Positions 26,690-35,531 of a stretch of 64,000 nucleotides of DNA are shown piece after piece; within the stretch, counting starts at the first letter, position 1, and every line of letters begins with the position of its first letter. The position numbers were made by a program, and so were the translations under genes. This DNA is from SFLA01 sp045595165 (GTDB lineage: Bacteria > Bacillota > Clostridia > Oscillospirales > CAG-382). The stretch lies in the NCBI GenBank assembly GCA_045595165.1, contig JAZNZY010000021.1, positions 112,913-176,912 on the forward strand, written 5' to 3'. A model generated the notes under the pieces. That model was given only the letters and a program-made list of their open reading frames with translations, was not told the origin of the DNA and did no database searches.

Positions 26690-27000
26690 GCGCAGACCCA
26701 AAAACGCACCATATGAACGACTGTTTGCAAACCGTAGGGGACGACGTCCTCGTCGTACCGCTTCTATTGGTTTAGAGGTAGAAATTCTGTAAGAATTTCT
26801 TTAAATCTTGTTTATTTGCGTTTTTGTAGACGTTTTTAGTCGGTGGGCAGTAGGTTACTACAGCTCCACACTCCTAAAAACGCCTTCTGCATCCACTTCG
26901 GGGTCCCTGCAAATGCGAACAGCATTTGTGGGGTGAAGGCTGCTCCGCGCCCTTCAGACTTTCTGCACTACAGACGGCAGATTTCGAAATTTTAATAAAG
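26690..27000. repeat. Composite module, inverted orientation
   Basis: In the 434-bp gap: CGCGTTCATTCAGCGCAGACCC, a REP (26734-26759 plus), GAAATTCTGTAAGAATTTC, GTTTTTGTAGACG, GTAGGTTACTACAGCTCC, CTTCTGCATCCA, an element A (26899-26936) and CTTCAGACTTTCTGCACTACAG. This is the mirror image of the module at 35130-35522. Confidence 0.7.
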
Positions 27001-27039
27001 CCTGCCATCACTCCTCGTTTCTCATTTTCCAACAATATA

Positions 27040-27068
27040 TTGTTTTTTTCTCTGTTATATAGTATACT
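27040..27068 (+). promoter_or_regulatory. Promoter of the YwaF-like gene
   Basis: TTGTTT (27040-27045) and TATACT (27063-27068) with a 17-bp spacer. Confidence 0.6.
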
Positions 27069-27104
27069 TATTCAAAATATCGTACAACAGGAGAAAAGCC
27101 GTAT

Positions 27105-27869
27105 ATGAAAGAGTTTTTTGCATACTTTTTCGGTCAAGGGGAAACAGAGGAATTTGCCGCATTTTCCCTTGCCCATCTGCTCCCCATACTTGTTGCCGCG
27201 GGAGTTATACTGCTTATATGGCGGTTTAAGGATAAAATATCCGCTTGCAAACACGAAAAGGCGTTTCGATATACCCTTGCGTTTATGCTTATAATTTCCG
27301 AAATGTCCTATTACTGGCGGTTGGTGGGTATTACCTCCCTTGGCCCCAACCCCGTGGACCATCTTCCCATAACCGTATGCGGATGGGCGGTGATCTTCTG
27401 CAGCTTTATGGTGATCGGAAAAAGCCAAAGTCTTTTTGATATAGTATATTTCTGGCTGTTTGCGGGATCGATTTTCGCGCTCATAACCCCCACCGTAATT
27501 ACATATACGGGCCCCACGCGGTTCAGATATTACCAGTTCTGGCTGGAGCACACATTGGGATATATTTCCATATTCTATATGGTATTCGTACACAAGATGC
27601 GCCCCACAATAAAAGGCGCATTCAAATCCTACGGGCTGTTGGGTGTGCTTACCGCAGTTGCCTTTGCTGCAAACCGAATTATCGGTCCCGGCGCAAATTA
27701 TCTGTTTATGGCGCGCCCCGAGGATACTCCCTCCATACTGGATATACTTCCCCCCAATTTCGCGCTCCGCTTTGCCGTAATGATGGCGGCGGTGACGATG
27801 TTGTTTGTGGTGTCGTATATTCCTTGGTACTTTATAAAAAAACGAGAAACTATGAACGAGGAACGATGA
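27105..27869 (+). CDS. YwaF/TIGR02206 family integral membrane protein
   Basis: 254 residues with about seven hydrophobic segments. Family-like features are the opening FSLAHLLPILVAAG, the LPITVCGWAVIFCSFM region near 95, and YYQFWLEHTLGYISIFYMV near 143, where TIGR02206 proteins carry the conserved H. Function of the family is unknown. It ends in KKRETMNEER, whose last codons already belong to the GAACGAGG-type repeat, so the repeat has extended or replaced the original C-terminus. Confidence 0.75.
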   Translation: MKEFFAYFFGQGETEEFAAFSLAHLLPILVAAGVILLIWRFKDKISACKHEKAFRYTLAFMLIISEMSYYWRLVGITSLGPNPVDHLPITVCGWAVIFCSFMVIGKSQSLFDIVYFWLFAGSIFALITPTVITYTGPTRFRYYQFWLEHTLGYISIFYMVFVHKMRPTIKGAFKSYGLLGVLTAVAFAANRIIGPGANYLFMARPEDTPSILDILPPNFALRFAVMMAAVTMLFVVSYIPWYFIKKRETMNEER

Positions 27870-28000
27870 ACGAGAACGAGGAACGATGAACGAGGAACTT
27901 CGGAAGCTTTTTGCACAGCCGTGCAAAAAGCAACCATAGTTCATCGTTGCGGGGTCCCCAAAAATGCTTGCATTTTAGGGGTGCTTCTCGTTTATAGTTC
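27846..28000. repeat. C-type long inverted repeat with element A
   Basis: Begins inside the last codons of the upstream gene. AACGAGGAACGATG units, a TTTTTGCAC/GTGCAAAAA hairpin, an element A (27950-27983) and the inverted ATAGTTCATAGTT units. Confidence 0.65.
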
Positions 28001-28007
28001 ATAGTTA

Positions 28008-28035
28008 AAAAAGCTCCGATCACTCGGAGCTTTTT
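28008..28035. terminator. Bidirectional terminator
   Basis: AAAAAGCTCCGA..TCGGAGCTTTTT between convergent genes. Confidence 0.8.
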
Positions 28036-28048
28036 GTGTTATTTGTTA

Positions 28049-29365
28049 TTATTTCTTCTTTTTAACGATAACGATAACAACTACTATTGCAACAACTGCA
28101 ACTACTGCTGCAACTATACCGATAATAAGACCGGTGTTGCCGCCGTCTTCTTCGCCTGCTGCTTCGGAGTTATCAACTACGGGAGTAGATTCGTCTGCGG
28201 GCTTGGATTCGTCTGCGGGTTCGGATTCGTCTACAGGATCAGATTCGTCCGAGGGTTCGGAGGAATCATCAGGCTGTTCTGCGGTGTTGGGAACAAAGAA
28301 TACTACTGCATCGTCTGCTGCGGTGAGCTTTTCAAAATCGTAGCCGATAAGGGTAACGATATCACCTGCAACGAGGGTATCGAGAGCGTTTCTGTTATCC
28401 TGAGAGCCTGCTACGGTTTCGTCGCCGTGAACGGAGAGAACGATATCGCCGGTCTGTGCGTCTGCGAATGCAAAGCTATCGTCGCCGTTGAGCCACTGAA
28501 CAGCTACAACGGAATATTCGTTTTCGTTTTCGGTGGGTCTGAGCAGCGCGCAGGAGGTCCACTTAACGTTATAGTTGTGCATGATGGAAGGATCGGACAC
28601 GATGGTGGTAGAGCCTGCAACGATGCTGGTGTTAACGGGAACTCTGCCCAGATTTACTGCGCCTTCGGGGATCTCAATCTCTACTGCGGGTTCGCTTTCA
28701 TCGGGTTCGGAAACTTCGGGAACCTTTGCTTCGGGACGAACGGAGCCAAGACCTTCAACAGAGTCTGCGGTACCAACATAGAAGCGGTATACGGTTACGG
28801 AAGAACCTACGGGGCCTTCTATGTAAAGCTCAAGAGAAGTGAAGCGGTGCATATTATCTTCAAAAATGCCTGCATCGCCCTTTTCGGTTACAAGGTAATC
28901 GCCCAAGGACCAGATACCGTAGCCTTCGCCGGATGCTTTCTGGTAGTTGGTCATTGTCTGCATAGAGGTGAGCCAGAGGTCTGCTACGGTGCCGTTGGCT
29001 TCTTTATCCTTACGGGTGTAGTGAGCCTGAGTGGACTGACCGAGCGTTGCGCCGTCTGCAGAGCCGTAATCGAATACAACGTATGCGCCTTCTCTTACGT
29101 TGAACGCATCGCCTGCCCAAACGGTGGCGCCTTCTGCATATACAACGTTAACGCTTGCGCCTGCGCCGGTAACGGTGAAGGTGACGGAGCCGTCTGCGTT
29201 GCAGGTGTACTCACAGTTGTTAACGGTAACCTTGCCGTTGGATTCATCGGCGGCGGGAAGCAGAGAGTGAACGATAGTGTCTGCCTCTGCGGCGGAGGTG
29301 CTGATAACGAATACGCTTGTGAGTACCATCATCAGTACCAAAGTAACGGAAATTAACTTTTTCAT
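28049..29365 (-). CDS. Secreted surface protein with acidic stalk and C-terminal anchor
   Basis: 438 residues. Signal peptide about 1-25 (MKKLISVTLVLMMVLTSVFV), two beta-rich regions (about 40-200 and 230-350), a Ser/Asp/Glu/Pro repeat stalk at ~355-400 built on DESxP units, and a C-terminal membrane helix ending KKKK. This is the layout of a membrane-tethered surface protein without LPXTG. No enzymatic motif. The start follows AAAGGAG. The stalk repeats make it a candidate for length variation. Confidence 0.75.
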   Translation of the reverse strand: MKKLISVTLVLMMVLTSVFVISTSAAEADTIVHSLLPAADESNGKVTVNNCEYTCNADGSVTFTVTGAGASVNVVYAEGATVWAGDAFNVREGAYVVFDYGSADGATLGQSTQAHYTRKDKEANGTVADLWLTSMQTMTNYQKASGEGYGIWSLGDYLVTEKGDAGIFEDNMHRFTSLELYIEGPVGSSVTVYRFYVGTADSVEGLGSVRPEAKVPEVSEPDESEPAVEIEIPEGAVNLGRVPVNTSIVAGSTTIVSDPSIMHNYNVKWTSCALLRPTENENEYSVVAVQWLNGDDSFAFADAQTGDIVLSVHGDETVAGSQDNRNALDTLVAGDIVTLIGYDFEKLTAADDAVVFFVPNTAEQPDDSSEPSDESDPVDESEPADESKPADESTPVVDNSEAAGEEDGGNTGLIIGIVAAVVAVVAIVVVIVIVKKKK

Positions 29366-29400
29366 GGTTTTTCTCCTTTGGTATATATATTTGCGGGCAA

Positions 29401-30540
29401 CTATTTGTCCGTATTTTCTGTTTCGGAAAGCTCCTGCGCGGGAGCGGGAGAATGGGCTTTGAATTTAAAGAAGCCCTCTTTGTTTAATCTGTTGTAAATA
29501 ACCAATGCTATGGGGAATCCGAAAAGGCCTGCCACGCCGAACAGCTTGAGTCCCACGTACATAGATACGAGAGCCAGCAGAGGATGCAATCCCACGCTTT
29601 TGCCCACGATCTTGGGCTCCAAAAACTGGCGTACCACGGTGATGATGGCGTACAGCACCAAAAGTCCTATACCGACAAAGTAATTTCCGCGGATGATCTC
29701 GAAAACGCCCCACGGAATAACAACGGCGCCGGTGCCCAGAATAGGCATAATATCAACTACGGCGGTGAAAACAGCCATCAAAAAGGCGTACTTTATACCC
29801 AGAACGGTGTATCCCACAAAGGCTTCCATAAAGGTTATCATCATTATGACGCCGTAAGCCTTTATAAATCTCCAGACTGCGCTTACAAGCTGTCTTTTTA
29901 TAGCAACCAGATGCTCGCCCACCACTTTGGGGAACACGCTTATCACCGCATTGTTTATGCTGTGATACTGGGAGAGGAAATAATAGAAAGCAACTATGGT
30001 AATTATGGTACCCACAAGCACGGGGGGTACGGTGTTCATTATGGCGTTTATGGCGGGAATTACGACACCGTTAAGATCGGTTACCAAAGCGGTGGCAAAG
30101 GAGGTAACGTATATATCGATATTCTCCCATATCTCCATAAGCTGTTCGCGGAAATCCACGAAGGGAATGTAGCCGTTGATGGTATCGATGATCTCCACGG
30201 CGTAATCGGGATTATTTTTCATTTCCGTGAGAATGGCGCTCACGTTCTGATACAGAGAGGTGATCTCGTTATATACGCGGTGAACTATGAGATACAACAG
30301 CACGCCCACCACGCCTACGGTGATGATAACCGTGCAAATTACTGTCAATATGCGGGGGATCTTGGTTTTTTTGCAGACCAAGTTGACCAGGGGATGCAAA
30401 AGCACGGCAAGCACGTAACCGATAATGAAAGGCATAAGCGCCCAAGCCAGATATTTCACAAAAACGAAGGCAAGCGCCGCGCCCATAAGCACGTAGGCGG
30501 CAATAACCAGCGTTTTCTTCCACGGTTCTTTTGGAAGCAT
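29401..30540 (-). CDS. AI-2E family transporter
   Basis: 379 residues with about eight membrane helices: one pair near 15-50, then a long amphipathic segment (about 90-150) and a cluster from 150 to 355. The family hallmark is the C-terminal part: LMAVFTAVVDIMPILGTGAVVIPWG near 262 and FLEPKIVGKSVGLHPLLALVSMYVGLKLFGVAGLFGFPIALVIY. Members include the E. coli AI-2 exporter TqsA and Bacillus YtvI-like proteins. Substrate here is unknown. AAAGGAGG precedes the start. Confidence 0.85.
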   Translation of the reverse strand: MLPKEPWKKTLVIAAYVLMGAALAFVFVKYLAWALMPFIIGYVLAVLLHPLVNLVCKKTKIPRILTVICTVIITVGVVGVLLYLIVHRVYNEITSLYQNVSAILTEMKNNPDYAVEIIDTINGYIPFVDFREQLMEIWENIDIYVTSFATALVTDLNGVVIPAINAIMNTVPPVLVGTIITIVAFYYFLSQYHSINNAVISVFPKVVGEHLVAIKRQLVSAVWRFIKAYGVIMMITFMEAFVGYTVLGIKYAFLMAVFTAVVDIMPILGTGAVVIPWGVFEIIRGNYFVGIGLLVLYAIITVVRQFLEPKIVGKSVGLHPLLALVSMYVGLKLFGVAGLFGFPIALVIYNRLNKEGFFKFKAHSPAPAQELSETENTDK

Positions 30541-30573
30541 AAAAAATCCTCCTTTGCATAACTAAAAAAACTA

Positions 30574-30602
30574 TTGACAATCTTCGCCCCGTGTGGTAAT
30601 AT
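30574..30602 (+). promoter_or_regulatory. Promoter of tRNA-Glu
   Basis: TTGACA (30574-30579) and TAATAT (30597-30602), 17-bp spacer, start expected ~5 nt before the mature tRNA. Confidence 0.75.
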
Positions 30603-30613
30603 AACCTTTGCGA

Positions 30614-30688
30614 GGCCTGTTAGTCAAGTGGTCAAGACGTCGCCCTCTCACGGCGAAGGCAGGGGTTCGACTCCCCTACGGGTCACCA
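30614..30688 (+). tRNA. tRNA-Glu (CTC anticodon)
   Basis: 75 nt with encoded CCA (30686-30688). The acceptor stem GGCCTGT pairs with ACGGGTC (two G-U pairs), the anticodon loop CTCTCAC reads CTC, and the T arm is GGGG-TTCGACT-CCCC. Decodes GAG. Confidence 0.93.
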
Positions 30689-30693
30689 AAAAA

Positions 30694-30722
30694 ACATCCG
30701 AACCCTGTTCGGGTGTTTTTTT
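30694..30722 (+). terminator. Intrinsic terminator after tRNA-Glu
   Basis: ACATCCGAAC pairs with GTTCGGGTGT, followed by TTTTTTT. Confidence 0.75.
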
Positions 30723-30723
30723 A

Positions 30724-30898
30724 TCCAATCCGAAGGATTGGTATGTAATCACGACGGAGTCGTGTATGTAATCGCCGCAGGCGTATGGCATCACGCGGTA
30801 AGCGTGCATTTCCTTCGGATTGATTACATACAATGCTTCGCATTGATTCCATACATCCCTCACGGGATGATTCCATTCACGCCGTTCGGCGTGATTTT
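30724..30898. repeat. Hairpin array 1, downstream of tRNA-Glu
   Basis: A run of different short hairpins joined by similar linkers: CAATCCGAAGGATTG, CACGACGGAGTCGTG, CGCCGCAGGCG, CACGCGGTAAGCGTG, then AATGCTTCGCATT, ATCCCTCACGGGAT and CACGCCGTTCGGCGTG. Linkers in the first half are TATGTAAT-like; those in the second half are the inverse (ATTACATAC, GATTCCATAC). The last hairpin is followed by a T-run, so the array is bounded by two plus-strand terminators. Confidence 0.7.
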
Positions 30899-30899
30899 T

Positions 30900-32021
30900 T
30901 TATTCCACTATCTCAACTACTCTATAATACTTCTTGCTTCCAACAACTTTAAGCTGTTCTTCCAATCTTGCTGCTTCGATAAACTCATCGGTTTCGGGAA
31001 GATACAGCATATCTTTTCCCTCGTTTACGGAAAGAAAGGTAACCTTTTCCCCTCTGTATTCCTTTACGGTACGGCGGGATGCGGCTTCTAAAACATCCGA
31101 AACAACGGCGGATGCGGTTGCTTTTCCGCCTGCGCCTCTGCCGCGGAAGGTTACTCCGCCAACACAGTCGCCGTAAACGGAAACGGCGTTAATAACGTCA
31201 TCCGTAATGCCCAGCACCGTCTTTTTGCTTACAAGGCAGGGGGCAACGAAAAGCCGCACGGTATCGCCGTTTTTCTCGCCAAAGCCGATAAGCTTTACGG
31301 CGTATCCGCGCTTTTCTGCCGCAGCTACGTCCTCGCCGGTAACGGTATCTATACCCTGCATAACGGAAACGTTTTGAAGGGAGATCTGAGTATTAAAAGC
31401 AAGTCCCGCAAGAATACATATCTTACGCGCCGCGTCTGCGCCGGAAATATCCGCCGTTGGGTCCGCCTCCGCATAGCCTTTTTCCTGCGCCTGCTTCAAG
31501 GCGGTGTCAAACGAAAGACCTTCGTCACGCATTTTGGTAAGTATATAATTGGTAGTGCCGTTAAGAATACCGCACACCTTTTTCATATCGTTGCCCGCAA
31601 GACAATGGGTGATGGGATGTATAACGGGAATTCCGCCGCCTGCGGACGCTTCGTAAAGATAAGAAACGCCGTTTTTGACAGCCTCTTTTACCAGCTCCTC
31701 GCCGCAAGCCTCCACCACAGCCTTGTTGGACGTAACCACGCTCTTTCCCGAGCGGATAAGGGCAAGGGAAAACTCGTATGCAGGGTGTATGCCGCCCATA
31801 GTTTCCGCAACCACGGAAATTTCGGGGTCGTTAACGATATCATCTATATTTGCGGTTACGCGGTCTGCCAAAGGATGACCGGGGAACACGCGTTTGTCAA
31901 GTATACGCTTTATATCAAATTCCTCGCCTGTGCGGGCGGAAATAAGACGGGAATTGGTGCTTAACACCTCATACACGCCCTGACCTACCACGCCAAAGCC
32001 GAGAATTGCAATCTTCGCCAT
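30900..32021 (-). CDS. hom: Homoserine dehydrogenase (short form, no ACT domain)
   Basis: 373 residues from ATG 32019-32021 (GGAGGTG 6 nt upstream). Nucleotide-binding IAILGFGVVGQGV (near 4-16), SNKAVVE (near 98), catalytic region GILNGTTNYILTKM (near 165) and AQEKGYAEADPTADISGADAARK (near 192), with the catalytic Lys in the family's GxDAARK. It reduces aspartate semialdehyde to homoserine for threonine and methionine synthesis. The usual ~430-residue enzyme has a C-terminal ACT domain for threonine feedback; here the protein ends soon after the catalytic domain, so feedback control is probably absent. Confidence 0.92.
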   Translation of the reverse strand: MAKIAILGFGVVGQGVYEVLSTNSRLISARTGEEFDIKRILDKRVFPGHPLADRVTANIDDIVNDPEISVVAETMGGIHPAYEFSLALIRSGKSVVTSNKAVVEACGEELVKEAVKNGVSYLYEASAGGGIPVIHPITHCLAGNDMKKVCGILNGTTNYILTKMRDEGLSFDTALKQAQEKGYAEADPTADISGADAARKICILAGLAFNTQISLQNVSVMQGIDTVTGEDVAAAEKRGYAVKLIGFGEKNGDTVRLFVAPCLVSKKTVLGITDDVINAVSVYGDCVGGVTFRGRGAGGKATASAVVSDVLEAASRRTVKEYRGEKVTFLSVNEGKDMLYLPETDEFIEAARLEEQLKVVGSKKYYRVVEIVE

Positions 32022-32046
32022 TTTGGACACCTCCATTGATTAGAAC

Positions 32047-32075
32047 AGTTTACCACACCCGCAAAGGAAAATCAA
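32047..32075 (-). promoter_or_regulatory. Promoter of hom
   Basis: Minus-strand TTGATT (32070-32075) and TAAACT (32047-32052), 17-bp spacer. No T-box or other leader fits in the ~20 nt left before the ribosome site. Confidence 0.65.
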
Positions 32076-32223
32076 GCACTATTTGCATATCTCCGTTTAA
32101 ATATTCACTCTTTCGGCGCGTACACAGGCATTTTTGTATATTTTGTTGATATATCAACCCCGTTTTAAACCAAAGCGTTAATTTTTATCAACTTTAAATT
32201 TACCCCGAAAAATGGGAAAACTA

Positions 32224-32252
32224 TTGAATTCCGTACCTTTTTGTGGTATCGT
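32224..32252 (+). promoter_or_regulatory. Promoter of the zinc-ribbon ABC exporter operon
   Basis: TTGAAT (32224-32229) and TATCGT (32247-32252), 17-bp spacer. It argues against the in-frame ATG at 32212 and for ATG 32293. Confidence 0.55.
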
Positions 32253-32292
32253 TATTAAAGCGATTTATATTTTTGCAAAGGACCTTTTAAAA

Positions 32293-34569
32293 ATGCTTAA
32301 ACTGTGCGATACGCCAAGTGCCGTAACGGCGTTTTTTGAACAAAATAATATAGATATTTCCTCTGCTTTGGCGGTAATGCGTTCGGATATGGCGTTTCCC
32401 GGCATTAAAGCGGATACCTTTATAGTCCTTACCGAGGAAAAGCTGATAGTTGCCGAGGGTGTAATTATTCACCAAAAAGGCAAAAAAGGAAGAGAAAGCC
32501 GCTTTGATTGCTTTGATAAACGGGAATACCTTATTTCCGAAACAGAAGACCCCAAAGCAGAGCTGCTTATTTCCACCGCCCGTATCACCGCGAAGATAGG
32601 CGGGGACGTTATACCCCTTTTTGACGTTTCCTCCGCCTGCAAGCACGAAGCAAACGTTATATGCGCCTGCATAAACGAACTTAAAAAGGACGGAAAAATT
32701 GACGAAAAGAAGCATGCCGACGAGCGCAGTAAAGATAAATTCTGCCCTAAGTGCGGTATGCGGTATCCCGACCAGCAAAGAAAAGTATGCCCCAAATGCC
32801 TTGAGAAAACCAAGCTCATTAAGAAAATGGCATCCCTGTTTTCCCGCTACAAGGGATATATGCTGATCTTACTTGTGGCATTTCTGGCGTCCTCCGCACT
32901 TTCCGTTGCCGTTCCCTACGTTTCCAACCAGCTCCTTTACGGAGAGGTTCTGGAGGAAGGCGGCAGCATGTACGGAATGATCGGCACCGTGGTACTGCTT
33001 ATTATCGGAGTGCGGGTTGCCTTCCTTATAGTTAATCTTTTGGTGGGCACTTTATCCTCCCGTACGGCGGCGCAGGTTACCTACGATCTTAAGATGCTCA
33101 TTTTCGAGAATATTAACAAGCTGTCCCTCTCCTTTTTCACATCCCGTCAGACGGGCGGACTTATGACCCAGGTAAACGGGGACGCTACCACGCTGTACTG
33201 GTTCTTTTGCGATGGATTTCCCTACCTTATAACAAACATACTGACCCTTGTTTGCGTAATGGGAGTAATGCTGGCGGCAAATCCCCTGCTTACTCTGTTC
33301 GCCTTTATAACCGTACCCGTGTTCTTCTTTGCATATAAATATCTCTTCCTCGCCTTCGACAAGCTGTGGGCGCGGAACTGGGCGAGAAGAAGAGCGCTCA
33401 ATTCCCTTATATCCGACGTACTCAACGGTATGCGTGTGGTAAAATCCTTCTCCCGTGAAAACGAGGAGGGCAAGCGGTTTGAAAAGCGCAACCGTGCCCA
33501 CGCGGAAACGGTGGCGGAAGCGGGTATGCTTTCCGCAAAAAGTTATCCCTTGATCGGATTTTTGCTTCAGGCAGGTCTTTACGTTGTATGGGGAGTAGGC
33601 GGCTGGCAGGTAATGAACCGGACCGGCAATATGGATTACGCCGCGCTGTCTGCCTTTATTGCATATTTCGGACTCATAACGGGACCCCTGCAGTTCTTTG
33701 CCGACGTTTCCAACTGGTGGAGCGAATGTCTTAACGCAATGCAAAGACTTTTCGAAATTAAGGATTCCGTGCCCGAGGTGCGCGAAGCCCAAAATCCCGT
33801 CACACTTACCGATATAAAGGGTGACGTTAAGTTTGACGACGTGGTGTTCTCATATGAAGAAAACCGTGTTGTTATCGACCATATTTCATTCGATGTTCCT
33901 GCGGGAAAGACGGTGGGTATTGTGGGAAAGACAGGTGCGGGAAAATCCACCCTGGTAAACCTGCTCACCCGTCTTTACGATACTACCGAGGGAAGCATAT
34001 ATATTGACGGAGTAAACGTAAAGGATATTTCCTTTGCATCTCTCCGTGAAAACGTGGCTATAGTTTCTCAGGAAACCTACCTGTTCCGCGGAACCATTAA
34101 AGAAAACATACGCTATGCCCGTCCCGACGCGACCGACGAAGAGGTTATGGAGGCGGCGCGGATAGCCAGTGCCCACCAGTTTATTATAAAATACCCCGAA
34201 GGGTACGAAACTATGGTAGGCTTGGGCGGAAAAGACCTTTCCGGCGGTGAAAAGCAGAGAATTTCCATTGCCCGCGCGGTGCTGAGAGATCCGAAGATAC
34301 TTATTCTTGACGAAGCCACCGCCGCTATGGACACCCAGACGGAGCGCCAGATCCAGGCATCCCTTACCCGTCTTGCCAAGGGGCGCACCACCATAATGAT
34401 CGCCCACAGACTTTCCACCCTGAGAGATGCGGATTTCCTTGTGGTTATAGAAAACGGAAAAATGCCCGAAAAAGGCACGGCGACCGAGCTGCTTAAAGCA
34501 AAGGGAGTTTATTACAAGCTTTACAAGATGCAGGCGGAAGCACTCAAAACTATCGGTATAGAGGAGTGA
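32293..34569 (+). CDS. ABC exporter with N-terminal sensor-like region and zinc ribbon
   Basis: 758 residues from ATG 32293 (AAAGGA upstream). Residues 1-145 form a soluble N-terminal region of unknown fold. A zinc ribbon with CPKC and CPKC knuckles (FCPKCGMRYP...KVCPKC) lies at about 150-172. A six-helix exporter domain (~185-470) and a nucleotide-binding domain follow, with Walker A GKTGAGKST near 545, signature LSGGEKQR near 645 and ILILDEATAAMD near 668. It resembles the exporters NCBI links to DUF1854 proteins and cyanophycin metabolism. It probably pairs with the second exporter (35532) as a heterodimer. Cargo unknown; no cyanophycin synthetase is in the window. Confidence 0.88.
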   Translation: MLKLCDTPSAVTAFFEQNNIDISSALAVMRSDMAFPGIKADTFIVLTEEKLIVAEGVIIHQKGKKGRESRFDCFDKREYLISETEDPKAELLISTARITAKIGGDVIPLFDVSSACKHEANVICACINELKKDGKIDEKKHADERSKDKFCPKCGMRYPDQQRKVCPKCLEKTKLIKKMASLFSRYKGYMLILLVAFLASSALSVAVPYVSNQLLYGEVLEEGGSMYGMIGTVVLLIIGVRVAFLIVNLLVGTLSSRTAAQVTYDLKMLIFENINKLSLSFFTSRQTGGLMTQVNGDATTLYWFFCDGFPYLITNILTLVCVMGVMLAANPLLTLFAFITVPVFFFAYKYLFLAFDKLWARNWARRRALNSLISDVLNGMRVVKSFSRENEEGKRFEKRNRAHAETVAEAGMLSAKSYPLIGFLLQAGLYVVWGVGGWQVMNRTGNMDYAALSAFIAYFGLITGPLQFFADVSNWWSECLNAMQRLFEIKDSVPEVREAQNPVTLTDIKGDVKFDDVVFSYEENRVVIDHISFDVPAGKTVGIVGKTGAGKSTLVNLLTRLYDTTEGSIYIDGVNVKDISFASLRENVAIVSQETYLFRGTIKENIRYARPDATDEEVMEAARIASAHQFIIKYPEGYETMVGLGGKDLSGGEKQRISIARAVLRDPKILILDEATAAMDTQTERQIQASLTRLAKGRTTIMIAHRLSTLRDADFLVVIENGKMPEKGTATELLKAKGVYYKLYKMQAEALKTIGIEE

Positions 34570-34574
34570 AAAAC

Positions 34575-35132
34575 GTGAACGGAATAACCGAAACCATATA
34601 TTTTACAGCAGAAAATGCGGAGTTTTATTTGACCGCAGGCGGTTTGGTCGGATTAAAAGCCTTTATGCCCCCCGTGGGAAAGGATGATCTTTCCGAAGAA
34701 ACCGAAGGGAACAACACCCCCGTCTGGCAGGACCTGGGCAGAGTATTTTTGCACAGAGCGTTCCCCTACGATATGCCGGATAAATTTATTTCCGTTCTGG
34801 ATAAGGACGGCAAGGAATACGGAATGATAAAGGATATTTCCGCCCTGCCCGAGGATGCTCAAACCATTATCAACGGGGAGCTTAAACGTAAATATTTTTG
34901 CCCCGTTATATCAAAAATACACACTGTATCGGCAAAATTCGGCTACACCTATTGGGAAGCGGACAGCGATATGGGACACCTTTCCTTTTCTATGCACGAT
35001 ACCTACCGTAATATCGCCAAGGTGGGCGGCAACCGACTCATACTCACCGACGTGGACGGAAACAGGTATGAGATAAAGGATTATCTGGCTTTGGACCGTA
35101 AGAGCTTCAGGAAACTGGAGTTATATCTGTAA
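34575..35132 (+). CDS. DUF1854 family protein
   Basis: 185 residues. GTG 34575 is preferred since GAGGAG lies 8 nt upstream; GTG 34566 is also in frame. The C-terminal ~75 residues match DUF1854 as I recall it: YFCPVISKIHTVSAKFGYTYW, then DMGHLSFSMHDTYRNI and LTDVDGNRYEIKDYLALD. It is a small soluble beta-rich protein encoded between two ABC exporters, an arrangement also known from cyanophycin-associated operons. Role unknown, probably an accessory or regulator of the exporters. Confidence 0.82.
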   Translation: MNGITETIYFTAENAEFYLTAGGLVGLKAFMPPVGKDDLSEETEGNNTPVWQDLGRVFLHRAFPYDMPDKFISVLDKDGKEYGMIKDISALPEDAQTIINGELKRKYFCPVISKIHTVSAKFGYTYWEADSDMGHLSFSMHDTYRNIAKVGGNRLILTDVDGNRYEIKDYLALDRKSFRKLELYL

Positions 35133-35522
35133 ACGAGGAATGATGAATGATAAATTTCGGTAAGTTTTTTGCAAAAGTGCAAAAAACTACTAATTAATTT
35201 CTTCGAAATCCACCGGCTGTAGTTCTTAAAATCTGAAGGACACAGGGCATTTGGATGCAGAAGGCGTTTTTAGGCGCGTGGAGCTGTAGAAATCTACTGC
35301 CCACCGACTAAAAACGTCTACAAAAACGCAAACAAATAAAATCAAAGGAAATTCTGCAAGAATTTCTACCTCTGAACCAATAGAGGCGGACAGCCGAGGA
35401 CGTCTGTCCCTACGGTTTTCGAATAGCCGTTTGTGACGTTTTGCGTTTTTGGTTCGCGGGGTCCCCACAAAACCGAAGGTTTTGAGGGGTGTCTTCTGCG
35501 CCGAATGAACGCGTCCCCATTG
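35130..35522. repeat. Composite intergenic module with element A
   Basis: In the 398-bp gap: GAGGAATGATGAATGA units starting at the stop codon, a TTTTTTGCA/TGCAAAAAA hairpin, GGATGCAGAAGGCG..AGCTGTAG..CTACTGC, AAATTCTGCAAGAATTTC, a REP (35388-35413 minus) and the tail GTTTTTGGTTC / TTCTGCGCCGAATGAACG split by an element A (35456-35491). The tail at 11790-11825 is the same sequence without the insert. Confidence 0.75.
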
Positions 35523-35531
35523 GTAATTTTT

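Noticed and set aside
28034..29356. A 440-codon Cys/Gly-rich open frame on the plus strand
   Set aside because: It is antisense to the surface protein with signal peptide, stalk and anchor; no ribosome site and implausible composition.
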